Positions 1 through 13,200 of a stretch of 64,000 nt of DNA are shown in pieces. Position numbers and translations under genes: made by a program. The stretch covers positions 2,674,001 to 2,738,000 of the forward strand of contig NC_014391.1 in the NCBI RefSeq assembly GCF_000145235.1, written 5' to 3'. The stretch is from Micromonospora aurantiaca ATCC 27029. GTDB lineage: Bacteria; Actinomycetota; Actinomycetes; Mycobacteriales; Micromonosporaceae. Under the pieces are notes generated by a model. It was not told where the DNA came from, did no database searches, and saw nothing but the letters and a program-made list of their open reading frames with translations. Position 1 is the first letter of the stretch; each line of letters begins with the position of its first letter.

Positions 1-2
1 CC

Positions 3-3000
3 GGGGTGCTGTCGCTCCAGGACGCCTGCCTGCTGGTGGCGGCGCGGGGCCGGCTGATGCAGGCGCTGCCGTCCGGCGGGGGCATGCTCGCCGTGGCCGC
101 CGACGAGGCGGCCGTGGCGGAGTCGATCGCCGGGCTGACCGACCGGGTCGGCATCGCCGCCGTCAACGGCCCGGCCTCCGTCGTGGTCTCCGGCGCCGTC
201 GACGCCCTCGACGAGGTCGAGCGCGTCTGGCAGGACCGGGGCGCCCGTACCCGCCGGCTGACCGTCAGCCACGCGTTCCACAGCCCGCTGATGGAGCCGG
301 TGCTGGAGCGCTTCCGCGGCATCGTCGAGCGGCTGACCTTCGCCGCGCCCACGCTGCCGATGGTGTCGAACGTGACAGGCGCGCTCGCCGACGCCGACGA
401 GATCCGCACCCCGGACTACTGGGTTCGCCACGTCCGCGAGGCGGTCCGCTACGCCGACGGGCTCGCCGCGCTGCGCGACGCCGGGGTCGACACGTTCCTG
501 GAGGTCGGGCCGCGGAGCGTACTGACCGCGATGACGGCCGACGCGCTGCCCGGCGACGACGTGCTCGCCGTCGCCGCCCAGCGCCCGGACCGGCCCGAGG
601 CGCAGGCGCTGCTGCACGCCCTCGCCGAGCTGCACGTGCACGGGGTGCCGGTGTCCTGGCGGGAGTGGTTCGCCGACACCGGCGCCGCCCGGGTCGACCT
701 GCCCACGTACGCCTTCCAGCGGGAGCGGTTCTGGCCCGAGGTGCTGCCGTGGCGGGTCGGCGACGTGTCGGGCGCCGGCCTCGGCGTCGCGGGGCACCCG
801 CTGCTCGGCGCGGCGGTGCGGCTCGCCGGCGACGACGAGGTGGTGCTGACCGGCCGGCTGTCGACGTCGACGCACCCGTGGCTGGCCGACCACGTGATCG
901 CCGGCGCCGTGGTGGTGCCGGGCACCGCCCTGGTGGAGCTGGCGGTCCGCGCCGGCGACGAGGTCGGCGCGTCGCGGGTACGGGAGCTGACCGTGGCGGC
1001 GCCGCTGGTGCTGCCCGCGTCCGGCGCGGTACGGGTCCAGGTGCGCGTCGGCGCGGCCGACGAGGCCGCCGTGCGGACGGTGTCCGTGTACTCCCAGCCC
1101 GAGGACGACGAGACCGAGTGGGTGCGGCACGCCGACGGCCTGCTCGAACCGGTGTCGACCGACGAGCCGGGCCTCGGCGAGTGGCCGCCGGCGGGCGCGA
1201 CCGAGGTGGACCTGACCGGCTGGTATCCGGCACTGGCGGAGCACGGCCTGTCGTACGGGCCGGTGTTCCAGGGCGTACGGCGGGCCTGGACGGCCGACGG
1301 CGAGGCGTACGCCGAGGTGGCGCTGCCGGACGGGACGGCCGGCGAGGCGGGCGCGTTCGGGGTGCACCCGGCGCTGCTGGACGCCGCGCTGCACCCGGTG
1401 GCGCTGCTGCTCGTGGCCGAGGCCGCGGGCGGCCCGCGCGTGCCGTTCGCGTTCGAGGGCGTGCAGGTGCACGCCTCGGGCGCCCGGACGCTGCGGGTGC
1501 GGCTGACCCGGGACGGCTCCGGGGTGCGGCTGGTCGCCTGCGACGGCTCGAACGCGCCGGTGGTGTCGGTGGACTCGCTGGTGCTGCGGGAGATGACCGC
1601 GACGGCGACCCGGGGCGCCGCCGCCCGCTCGCTGTACGAGGTGACCTGGCAGGCGGAGCAGATCGACGGCGTGGACGACCTCGCGGGCTGGGCGGCGCTG
1701 GGCGGTGCCGTCCCGGCCGCGCTGGCGGAGCTGCCGGTCTTCGCGGACGTGGCGACCCTGGCGGCGGCCGGCACCACGGCCCGGCAGGTGCTGCTGCCGG
1801 TGCCGACCGGCGACCCCGGCGTCGCCGTGCCGGAGGCCGTACGGACGCTCACCGGCTCCGTCCTGGACGTGCTGCGCGCCTGGCTCGCCGCCGACGCGCT
1901 GGCGGAGTCGAAGCTCGTGGTGGTGACCCGCGGCGCGGTGGCCGCCGCGGACGACGACCGGGTCGGCGACCTGGCCGCCGCCGCCGTCTGGGGCCTGCTG
2001 CGCTCGGCGCAGTCCGAGCACCCGGGGCGGATCGTCCTCGCCGACATCGACGGCGAGCTGACCGCCGCGACCCTCGCCGTGCTGGCCGGGGCGGCGGTCG
2101 ACCCGTCGGTCTCCGGCGGCCAGCTCGCGGTGCGTGGCGAGCGGACCCTCGTGCCGAGGCTGGCGCGACCCGCGGGCGACGAGCTGACGCCGCCGCCCGG
2201 CCCGTGGCACCTCGCCCCCGTCACCGGCGGCACCCTGGACGGGATCGCGCCGGTGCCGGCCGCGCCCGCCGAGCTGGGCGAGGACCAGGTGCGCATCGCG
2301 GTGCGCGCGGCCGGCGTGAACTTCCGTGACGTGCTGATCGGGCTGGGCATGTACCCGGATCCGGCGGCCGTGCTGGGCAGCGAGGGCGCGGGCGTCGTGG
2401 TCGAGGTCGGCCCGGGCGTGACCGACCTGGTCCCCGGCGACCGCGTGCTCGGCATGTTCGAACTCGGCTTCAGCCCGCAGGCGGTGGCACACCGGCAGCG
2501 GATCGCCAGGATGCCCGCCGACTGGTCCTTCACCCAGGCCGCGTCGGTTCCGCTGGTCTTCCTGACCGCGTACTACGCGCTGCGGGACCTGGCCGACCTG
2601 CGGGCCGGTGAGTCGGTGCTGATCCACAACGGCGCGGGCGGCGTCGGCATGGCCGCGATCCAGCTCGCCCACCACCTCGGCGCCACCGTCCACGCGACGG
2701 CGAGCCCCGGGAAGTGGGGCGTGCTGCGGGAACTCGGGGTGGCCGAGGAGCGGATCGCGTCGTCGCGGACCACCGAGTTCGAGCAGACCTTCGGCGCGGC
2801 CACCGGCGGTGCCGGCGTCGACGTGGTGCTCGACGCGCTGGCCGGTGAGTTCGTGGACGCGTCGCTGCGGCTGCTGCCGCGCGGCGGCCGGTTCGTGGAG
2901 ATGGGCAAGGCCGACGTACGCGACCCGGAGGCGGTCGCCGCCGGGCATCCGGGCGTGGTCTACCGCGCGTTCGACCTCAACGAGGCGGGCAGCACCCGTA

Positions 3001-4255
3001 TCGGGGAGATGCTCACCGAGCTGCTCGACCTGTTCGCGCGGGGCGCGCTGCGCCCGCTGCCCGTACGGGCGTGGGACGTGCGCCAGGCCCGGCAGGCGCT
3101 GCGGCACGTCAGCCAGGCCCGCCATGTCGGCAAGGTGGTGCTGCGCATCCCCGCGCCCGTGGACCCCGAGGGCACCGTGCTGGTCACCGGCGCGGCCGGA
3201 ACCCTGGCCGGCGTGCTCGCGCGGCACCTGGTCGCCACCGGCCAGGCCCGGCGCCTGCTGCTGGCCTCCCGCCGCGCACCCGGCCGGGACGACGCGTACG
3301 CCACCCTGCTCCGGGAACTGACCGACGCGGGCGCCGACGTCACCGCCGTGGCCGTCGACGTCAGCGACCCCGCCCAGGTCACCGAGCTGGTCGCCGGGAT
3401 CGACCCGGCGCACCCGTTGACGGCTGTGGTGCACACCGCCGGGGTGATCGCGGACGCGACCATCGGTTCGCTGGACGAGTCCGCTCTGCGTACGGTGCTG
3501 GCGCCGAAGGTGGACGCGGGTTGGGTGTTGCACGAGGCCACCGCGCACCTGGACCTGTCGGCGTTCGTGCTGTTCTCGTCGGTGGCGGCCACCCTCGGCT
3601 CGCCGGGGCAGGGCAACTACGCGGCGGCGAACGCGTTCCTCGACGCCCTCGCCGAGTACCGGCGCGAGCAGGGGCTGCCCGCCACCAGCATCGCCTGGGG
3701 CATGTGGGCCACCAGCAGCACGATGACCGCCCACCTCGACGGCGACGACCAGCAGCGGCTGCGGCGCGTCGGGATGAGCCGGCTCTCCCCGGCCGAGGGC
3801 GCCGAACTCTTCGACGCCGCCCTGCCGGCCGCCCGGCCGGTCGTCGTCGCGGCCCGACTCCACGTCACCGGCGAGGCCAGCGGTGTGCCGCCGCTGATGC
3901 GGCACCTGCTGCGCGGCGGCGGCCGACGCCGTACGGCCGGCGACCGGCCGACCGCCGGCGCGTCGTGGCGCGAGCGACTCGACGGCCTCTCCGAGGCCGA
4001 TGCCCGCCAGGCGCTCGTCGACCTGGTCTGCGGCCAGGCCGCCACGGTGCTGGGGCACGCCTCGGCGCAGTCGGTTCCCGCCGCCCGGGCCTTCAAGGAC
4101 CTGGGCTTCGACTCGCTGACCTCGGTGGAACTGCGCAACCGCCTCGGTGCGGCCACCGGGCTGCGGCTGACCGCCACGCTGGCCTTCGACCACCCCACCC
4201 CGGCCCGGCTGGCCGAGCACCTGTTCGCGCAGCTCGGCCCGGCCACGGGCACCGG
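3..4255 (+). other. PKS module M1: AT(partial)-DH-ER-KR-ACP, fully reducing
   Basis: Partial AT (3-740) with HAFH at 270-281, the malonyl-CoA signature. DH (about 795-1600) has [10 protein letters not shown] with the catalytic His at 891 and the partner Asp (LLDAALHP) at 1380. ER (about 2180-3150) has the NADPH motif GAGGVGMA near 2630-2655. KR (about 3160-3740) has catalytic Lys (APKV), Ser (FSSVA), Tyr at 3618 and Asn. Its LDD motif is reduced to IAD, but the second Asp is kept and there is no Trp, so I call it B-type. ACP (about 3960-4240) has its attachment Ser at 4113. The expected unit is a saturated unbranched CH2-CH2. The KS lies off the left edge. Confidence 0.92.
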
Positions 4256-7200
4256 CGCCACCGTCCGTACGGTCGTCACCGCAGACGCCGACGAGCCGAT
4301 CGCCATCATCGGCATGGCCTGCCGCTACCCGGGCGGCGTCGCCACCCCCGAGCAGCTGTGGCAGCTCGTCACCTCCGGGGCCGACGCCGTCGGCGACTTC
4401 CCGGCCGACCGCGGCTGGGACCTCGACCGGCTGTACGGCACGGACGGCGACCAGGCCGGCGGCACCGTCACCCACCAGGGCGGCTTCCTCTACGACGCGG
4501 CCGACTTCGACGCCGGCTTCTTCAACATCAGCCCCCGCGAGGCCCTCGCCATGGATCCCCAGCAGCGGCTGCTGCTGGAGACCGCCTGGGAGAGCTTCGA
4601 GTACGCCCGCATCGACCCCGCCGCCCTCAGCGGCACCGCCACCGGTGTCTTCGTCGGCGCCGCCTCCTCCGGCTACGCCACCAGCGGACGTGACGACCTG
4701 GACGGCCTCGAGGGGCACCTGCTGACCGGCACGGCGGGCAGCGTCGCCTCCGGACGGGTCGCCTACATGTTCGGCCTCGAAGGCCCGGCGGTCACAGTCG
4801 ACACCGCCTGCTCCTCGTCCCTGGTGGCGCTGCACCTCGCCGCCCAGGCGCTGCGCGGCGGCGAGTGCGACATGGCCCTGGCCGGCGGGGTGGCACTCAT
4901 GGCGCAGCCCGGCATGTTCTCCGAGTTCTCCCGGCAGGGCGGGCTGGCCCCCGACGGGCGGTGCAAGGCGTTCGCCGCCGGCGCGGACGGCACCGGCTGG
5001 GCCGAGGGCGTCGGCATGCTGCTCGTGGAGCGACTCTCCGACGCCCGGCGCAACGGCCACCGGGTGCTCGCGGTGCTGCGCGGCTCCGCGGTCAACTCCG
5101 ACGGCGCGTCGAACGGGCTGACCGCCCCGAACGGCCCGTCCCAGCAGCGGGTCATCCGCCAGGCCCTGGAGAACGCGCGGCTCGACCCGGCCGACGTGGA
5201 CGCCGTCGAGGCGCACGGCACCGGCACCGTCCTCGGCGACCCGATCGAGGCGCAGGCGGTGCTGGCCACCTACGGGCAGGACCGCGCCGACGGCGAGCCG
5301 CTCTGGCTCGGCTCGATCAAGTCGAACATCGGCCACTCCCAGGCGGCGGCCGGGGTGGCCGGCGTGATCAAGATGGTGCTGGCGATTCGGCACGGCGTGC
5401 TGCCGCCGACCCTGCACGTGGACCAGCCCTCGCCCCACGTCGACTGGAGCGCCGGGGCCGTCGCCCTGCTCACCGAGGCCCGGCCGTGGCCCGCCGTCGA
5501 CCGGCCGCGCCGGGCCGCCGTGTCGTCGTTCGGCATCAGCGGCACCAACGCGCACACCATCATCGAGCAGGCGCCCGACGAGCCGGCCCCGGCGACGCCC
5601 GCACCGGCGGGGCACGTTCCCGGCCTGGTCGGGCCCGCCGCCGTACCCCTGCCGGTCTCCGGCAGAAGCCCTCGCGCGCTCCGGGCGCAGGCCGCCCGCC
5701 TCGGCGAACGGCTCGCCGGCGACGCCGGCCTCGACCCGCGCGACCTCGGCTTCTCCCTGGCCACCCAGCGGGCGCACCACCCGTACCGGGCGGTCGTCGT
5801 GGCCGCCGACCGGGACGACGCGCTCGCCCGCCTGGCCGCCCTCACCGACGGCGACAGCTCCCCGGCGGGCGCGGACGCCGCGTCGAAGGTCGTCTTCGTC
5901 TTCCCCGGCCAGGGCTCCCAGTGGACGTCGATGGCGCTGGACCTGATGGAGACCTCGCCGGTCTTCCGGCAGCGGATGGGCGAGTGCGCCGAGGAACTGT
6001 CCCGGCTGGTCGACTGGTCCCTGGAGGACGTGCTGCGGCAGGCGCCCGGCGCGCCACCCCTGGACCGGGTGGACGTGGTCCAGCCCGCGCTCTTCTCCGT
6101 CATGGTGTCCCTCGCGCAGCTCTGGCGCTCGTGCGGCGTGGAACCGGCCGCCGTCGTCGGGCACTCGCAGGGGGAACTTGCCGCGGCCTGCGTCGCCGGC
6201 GCGTTGACCCTCGCCGAAGCCGCGCGGCTCGTCGTGGCGCGCAGCCGCGGCCTGCTGGCGATCGCGGGTCGCGGCGGCATGGTCTCCGTCCCGCTCCCGG
6301 CCGCCGACACCGAGCGGCTCATCGCGCCGTGGCGGGGCAGCCTCTCCGTCGCCGCCCTCAACGGCGTCGCCGTGACCGTGGTCGCGGGCGACTCGGCGTC
6401 GGTCGCCGAGCTGCTCGCGCACTGCGCCGAGCGCGACGTCCGCGCCCGTCAGGTCGCCGTCGACTTCGCGGCGCACAGCGGCCACGTCGACCCGATCCGC
6501 GACGAGGTGACCGCCGGGTTCGGCACTGTGGACCCCCGCACCAGCACCGTGGCCTTCCACTCCACCGTCACGGGCGAGCCGATCGACACCGCCGGGCTCG
6601 ACGCCGACTACTGGTACCGCAACCTGCGGGAAACAGTCCGGCTGGCGCCGGTCGTGGAGCAGCTGATCGAGCAGGGCTTCCGGACCTTCGTCGAGGTCAG
6701 CCCGCACCCCGTACTCAAGATCGCGGTGCAGGACGCGCTCGACCGGGCGGCCGGCGGCGGCGTGGTGGTGGGCTCGCTGCGCCGCGACGAGCATGGGCCG
6801 CGGCAGCTGCTGGCCAACCTCGGCGAGCTGCACGTCGCCGGTGTGCCCGTCGACTGGTCGCGCGTCTTCGCCGGCTCCGGCGCCACCCCTGTCGACCTGC
6901 CCACGTACGCCTTCCAGCGGGACCGGTTCTGGCCGGCGCTGGACCGCTCCGCCACCGGCGACGTGTCGGGCGCGGGGCTGGGCGCGGCCGGGCACGGGCT
7001 GCTCGGCGCGGCGGTGCGCCTCGCCGGCGACGACGAGGTCGTGCTGACCGGCCGGCTGTCGGCGTCCACGCATCCGTGGCTGGCCGACCACGTGGTCGGC
7101 GGCGCCGTGGTGCTGCCGGGCACGGCCCTGGTCGAGCTCGCGGTGCGCGCCGGCGACGAGGTCGGCACCTCCCGGGTGCGGGAGCTGACCGTCGCCGCGC

Positions 7201-10200
7201 CGCTGGTGCTGCCGAACCCGGGTGCGGTCCGCGTGCAGGTGCGCGTCGGCGCGGCCGACGGCTCCGGAACCCGGAGCGTGGCGGTGCACTCGCAGCCCGA
7301 CGGCGACCCCGGGGACTCCTGGACGCGGCACGCCGACGGTCTGCTGGAGCAGGCCACCGACGAGCCGACGCTGGGCTCCTGGCCGCCGGCCGGGGGCACC
7401 GAGGTGGACCTCGCCGGCTGGTATCCGGCGCTCGCGGAGCGCGGCCTGGCCTACGGGCCGGCGTTCCGGGGCCTGCGGCGGCTGTGGACCGCCGGCGACG
7501 AGGCGTACGCCGAGGTGGCCCTGCCGGACGAGGCGGCCGACGACGCCGCCGGCTTCGCCGTGCACCCGGCGCTGCTGGACGCCGCCCTGCACCCCGTCGG
7601 GCTGCTGACGGCCGAGCGCTCCGGCGGACCGCGCGTGCCGTTCGCGTTCGAGGGCGTGCAGGTGCACGCCTCCGGCGCCAGGACGCTGCGGGTACGGCTG
7701 ACCCGGGCGGGCTCGCGCGTGCGGCTGGTGGCCGGCGACGAGTCCGGCGCGCCCGTGGTGTCAGTCGAGTCGCTCGCCATGCGGGAGATGACCGACGCCA
7801 CCGGCGCGGAGGCCGCGCAGCGGTCGCTGTTCGAGGTGACGTGGCCGGTCGAGGCGGTCACCCCGGCGCGGGACGTCACCGGCTGGGCGCTGCTCGGCGA
7901 CGGACCCGCCCCGGCGGGCCTCGCCACGCCGGTGTTCCCGACCGTCGACGAGCTGACCGCGGCGGTCGCGGCCGGCACGGTCGAGGCGCCCCGCGCGCTC
8001 GTGGTCCCCGTGCCCGCCGGCACCCCGGAGGGCGACCTGCCCGACGAAGTCCGTACGGCCACCGCCCGTGTCCTGGCCGTGCTGCACCGCTGGCTGGAGA
8101 GCGAGGCGCTGGCCGGCACCACGCTCGTGGTGCTGACCCGCGCGGCGGTGGCCGCCACCCCGGCGGACGCGATGCGGGACCTGCCCGGCGCGGCGGTCTG
8201 GGGTCTGCTGCGCTCGGCGCAGTCCGAGCACCCGGGGCGGATCGTCCTCGCCGACGTCGACGGGGACCTCACCCCGGCCACCCTCGCCGTGCTCGCCGCC
8301 GTCGCCGAGAACCCCTCGCCGACCGGCGGCCAGGTGGCCGTACGCGGCGACGAGGTGCGCACGCCCCGCCTGGGCCGGCCCGCCGGCCAGGCCGCCGACG
8401 AACTCGTCCCGCCGGACGGACTGTGGCGGGTCGGGGCGGTCAGCCCCGGAACCCTCGACGGTGTCGGCATGGTGCCCGCCACCTCCGTCGCCCTGGACGC
8501 GGGTCAGGTGCGCATCGCGGTGCGCGCGGCCGGCGTGAACTTCCGTGACGTGCTGATCGGGCTGGGCATGTACCCGGATCCGGCGGCCGTGCTGGGCAGC
8601 GAGGGCGCGGGCGTCGTGATCGAGGTCGGCCCGGGCGTGACCGACCTGGTCCCCGGCGACCGCGTGCTCGGCATGTTCGAGCCGGCCTTCGCCCCCGAGG
8701 TGATCGCCACCCGCGACCTCGTGGCGAGGATCCCCGCCGGTTGGTCCTTCGCGCAGGCCGCCTCCGTGCCGGTGGTGTTCCTGACCGCGTACTACGCGCT
8801 GCGGGACCTGGCCGACCTGCGGGCCGGTGAGTCGGTGCTGATCCACAACGGCGCGGGCGGCGTCGGCATGGCCGCGATCCAGCTCGCCCGGCACTGGGGC
8901 GCGACGGTGTACGCCACCGCCAGCCCCGGCAAGTGGGGCGTGCTGCGGGAACTCGGGGTGGCCGAGGAGCGGATCGCGTCGTCGCGGACCACCGAGTTCG
9001 AGCAGACCTTCGGCGCGGCCACCGGCGGCGCCGGGATGGACGTGGTGCTCGACGCCCTCGCCGGTGGCTTCGTGGACGCGTCGCTGCGGTTGCTGCCGCG
9101 CGGCGGCCGGTTCGTGGAGATGGGCAAGGCCGACGTACGCGACCCCGAAACGGTCGCCGCCGGGCACCCGGGCGTGGTCTACCGCGCGTTCGACCTCAAC
9201 GAGGCCGGGCACCGGCGCATCGGGGAGATGCTCACCGAACTGCTCGACCTGTTCGCGCGGGGCGCGCTGCGCCCGCTGCCCCTGCGGGCGTGGGACGTAC
9301 GCCAGGCCCGGCAGGCGCTGCGCCACATGAGTCAGGCCCGCCACATCGGCAAGGTCGTCCTGCGGGTGCCCGCCCCCGCCGACCCGGACGGCACCGTGCT
9401 CGTCACCGGCGCCGGCGGCGCCCTCGCCGGCGTGTTCGCCCGGCACCTCGTCGCCACCGGCCAGGCCCGGCACCTGCTGCTGGCCTCCCGCCGTGGCCCC
9501 GAGCACTACCGGGAGCTGGTCGACGAGCTGACCCGCGCGGGCGCCCGGGTCACCGCCGGCACCGCCGACGTGACCGACCCCGCACAGGTGACCCGGCTGC
9601 TGGAACTGGTGGACCCGGCGCACCCGCTGACGGCTGTGGTGCACACCGCCGGGGTGATCGCGGACGCGACCATCGGTTCGCTGGACGAGTCCGCTCTGCG
9701 TACGGTGCTGGCGCCGAAGGTGGACGCGGGTTGGGTGTTGCACGAGGCCACCGCGCATCTGGACCTGTCGGCGTTCGTGCTGTTCTCGTCGGTGGCGGCG
9801 ACCCTCGGCTCGCCGGGGCAGGGCAACTACGCGGCGGCGAACGCGTTCCTCGACGCCCTCGCCGAGTACCGGCGCGAGCAGGGGCTGCCCGCCACCAGCA
9901 TCGCGTGGGGGCTGTGGGCCACCAGCAGCGCCATGACCGCCCACCTGGGCGGCAGCGAGCATCGCAAGGCGATCCGCGCCACCAGCGCCCCGCTGACCGA
10001 CCGGCAGGGCGTGGCGCTGTACGAGCTGGCGCGACAGCGCGACGCGGCGCACCTCGTCCTCATGAACCTGCCGCCGGCGTCGCGGCCGACCGGCCAGAAC
10101 GTGCCCAGCCTGCTGCGGGACCTGGTCCGCGCGGGCGGACCGGCCCGGCGCGCGGTGGGGCGCGGCCTCGCGGACACCGCCTCCGTACGGGACCGGCTGG

Positions 10201-13200
10201 CGACGCTCGGCCCGGCGGAGCGGCGCTCCCACCTGCTCGACCTGGTGGCCACCAGCGTGGCTGCAGTGCTCGGGCACCGCTCGGCCGAGACCGTCGACGC
10301 CCAGCGCGCCTTCAAGGAACTGGGCTTCGACTCGCTCACCTCGGTGGAACTGCGCAACCGGCTCTCCGCCGCCACCGGCCTGCGGCTGCCCGCGACCGTG
10401 GCGTTCGACTACCCGACCCCCGTGGTGCTCGCCGAGTTCCTGGACCGGGAGCTCGGCGGCGCGGCGACCGTGGACCGGCCCGTGGCGGCCGGCACCGCCG
10501 CCGCCCTCGACGAACCGATCGCCATCATCGGCATGGCCTGCCGGTTCCCCGGCGACGTGCAGACCCCCGAGCAGCTGTGGGACGTGGTCACCGCCGGCAC
10601 CGACGTCATCTCGCCCTTCCCCACCGACCGGGGCTGGAACCTCGACGACCTGCGCGCCGGCGACCAGGACCCGGACGCCGTACCGCGGCAGGGCGGCTTC
10701 CTCCACGACGCCGCCCAGTTCGACGCCGCCTTCTTCGGGATCTCCCCCCGCGAGGCCCTGGCGATGGACCCGCAGCAGCGGCTGCTGCTGGAGACCTCCT
10801 GGGAGGCATTCGAGCGGGCCGGGATCGACCCCCACTCGGCGCGGGGCAGCAGCACCGGCGTCTACGTCGGGCTCATCTACCACGACTACGCCTCCCAGGC
10901 CGCCGGCGGCACCGACGACCTGGACGGCCACGTCGGCAACGGCAGCGCCGGCAGCGTCGCCTCCGGCCGCATCTCGTACCTGTTCGGCCTGGAGGGCCCC
11001 GCCGTCACCGTCGACACCGCCTGCTCGTCGTCGCTGGTGGCGCTGCACCTGGCCACCCAGGCGCTGCGGCAGGACGAGTGCCGCCTCGCCCTCGCCGGCG
11101 GGGTGAGCGTCATGTCCACCCCCGGCATGCTCACCGAGTTCTCCCGGCAGCGCGGCCTGTCGCCCGACGGGCGGTGCAAGGCGTTCGGCGCAGGCGCCGA
11201 CGGCACCGGCTTCGCCGAGGGCGTCGGCATGCTCCTGCTGGAGCGCCTCTCCGACGCGCAGCGCAACGGCCACCGGGTGCTCGCCGTCGTCCGGGGCAGC
11301 GCCGTCAACCAGGACGGCGCCAGCAGCGGCCTGACCGCGCCGAACGGCCCTGCCCAGCAGCGGGTGATCCGGCAGGCGCTCGCCAACGCCCGGCTCGCCA
11401 CCACCGACGTCGACGCCGTCGAGGCGCACGGCACCGGCACCGCCCTCGGAGACCCGATCGAGGCGCAGGCGCTGCTGGCCACGTACGGGCAGGGCCGACC
11501 GCAGGACCATCCACTGTGGCTGGGGTCGGTCAAGTCGAACATCGGCCACGCCCAGGCGGCGGCCGGTGTCGCCGGTGTGATCAAGATGGTGCTGGCCATG
11601 CGGCACGGCATCCTGCCGCCGACTCTGCACGCCGAGAAGCCGTCCCCGCACATCGACTGGACGGCCGGGTCGGTCGCCCTTCTCACCGAGGCGCGGCCGT
11701 GGCCGGCCGTCGACCGGCCCCGCCGCGCGGCGGTGTCGTCGTTCGGCATCAGCGGCACCAACGCCCACACCATCGTCGAGCAGGCCCCCGAGCCCGCCCC
11801 GGCGCAGGCCGCACCCGCCACGGGCGTCCCGGGCGACCTCGTCGCCTGCGTCCTGTCGGCCCGCGACGCCGCCGCCCTGCACGAGCAGGCGCGCCGGCTG
11901 CGGACCCTCGTCGACGGCGAGCCGGACCTGACCGTCGCCGACGTCGGCCGGGCGCTCGCCACCGCCCGCAGCGCCTTCGAGCACCGCGCCGTGCTGCTGC
12001 CCGGCGACCGCGCCGGACTGCTCGCCGCCCTCGGCGCGCTGGCCGACGACGAGCCCTCGGCCGCCGTCGTGCAGGGAATCGCCCGCAGCGGCCGCACCGC
12101 CGTCCTCTTCTCCGGTCAGGGCGCGCAGCGCGCCGGTATGGGTCGTGAGCTGTACGGGGCGTTCCCGGTGTTCGCCGCGGCCCTGGACGAGGTGTGTGCT
12201 CACCTGGATCCGCTGCTGCCGCGCCCGCTGCGGGAGGTGTTGTTCGCCGGGGTGGGTACGCCTGAGGCGGGGCTGCTGGACCAGACGGTGTTCACCCAGG
12301 CGGGCCTGTTCGCGGTCGAGGTGTCCCTGTTCCGCCTGATCGAGTCGTTGGGTGTCGTGCCGGACCTGGTGGCCGGGCACTCCATCGGTGAGATCGCGGC
12401 GGCGCACGTGGCGGGCGTGTTCTCCCTGGCCGACGCGTGTGCGCTGGTCGCGGCGCGGGGTCGGCTGATGCAGGCCCTGCCGGCCGGTGGTGGCATGCTC
12501 GCCGTGGCAGCCGCCGAGGACGCGGTGGCCGAGTCGATCGTTCCGTTCGCCGACCGGGTCGGCGTCGCCGCCGTCAACGGCCCCACCGCCGTGGTGGTAT
12601 CCGGCGCCGCCGAGGCCCTCGACGAGGTGCAGCGGGCCTGGACGGACCGGGGTGTGCGTACGCGCCGGCTGACCGTCAGCCACGCGTTCCACAGCCCGCT
12701 CATGGAGCCGATGCTGGCCGAGTTCCGGCAGGTGCTCGACGGGCTGACGTTCCACTGGCCCGTCCTGCCGATCGTGTCGAACCTGACCGGCCGGATCGCG
12801 GACCCCGACGAGATCGGCACCCCCGACTACTGGGTCCGCCACCTACGGCAGACCGTCCGGTTCGCCGACGGGGTCGCGAGCCTGCGTGAGCGCAACGTCC
12901 GTACGTTCCTCGAACTGGGCCCCGACGCGGTGCTCGCCGGCATGGTGGGCGCCTGCCTGCCGGACGACGACGCGGCGACGGTCGTGGCGACCCTGCGCCC
13001 CGGCCGACCCGAGCCGGCGTCGCTGGTCCATGCGCTTGCGGAGCTGTACGCGCACGGCACGCCGGTCACCTGGACCGCGCTCCTGCCGGCCGGAGCCCGC
13101 CCCGTCGACCTGCCGACGTACCCGTTCCAGCGGCAGCGCTTCTGGCCGGCCGTGGGCCGGCTGCGCGCCGGCGACGTCAGCGGCGCCGGCCTCGGCGTGG

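Noticed and set aside
3160..3740. KR1 and KR2 inactive because LDD is missing
   Set aside because: LDD is a stereochemical fingerprint, not catalytic. Lys, Ser, Tyr and Asn are all present.
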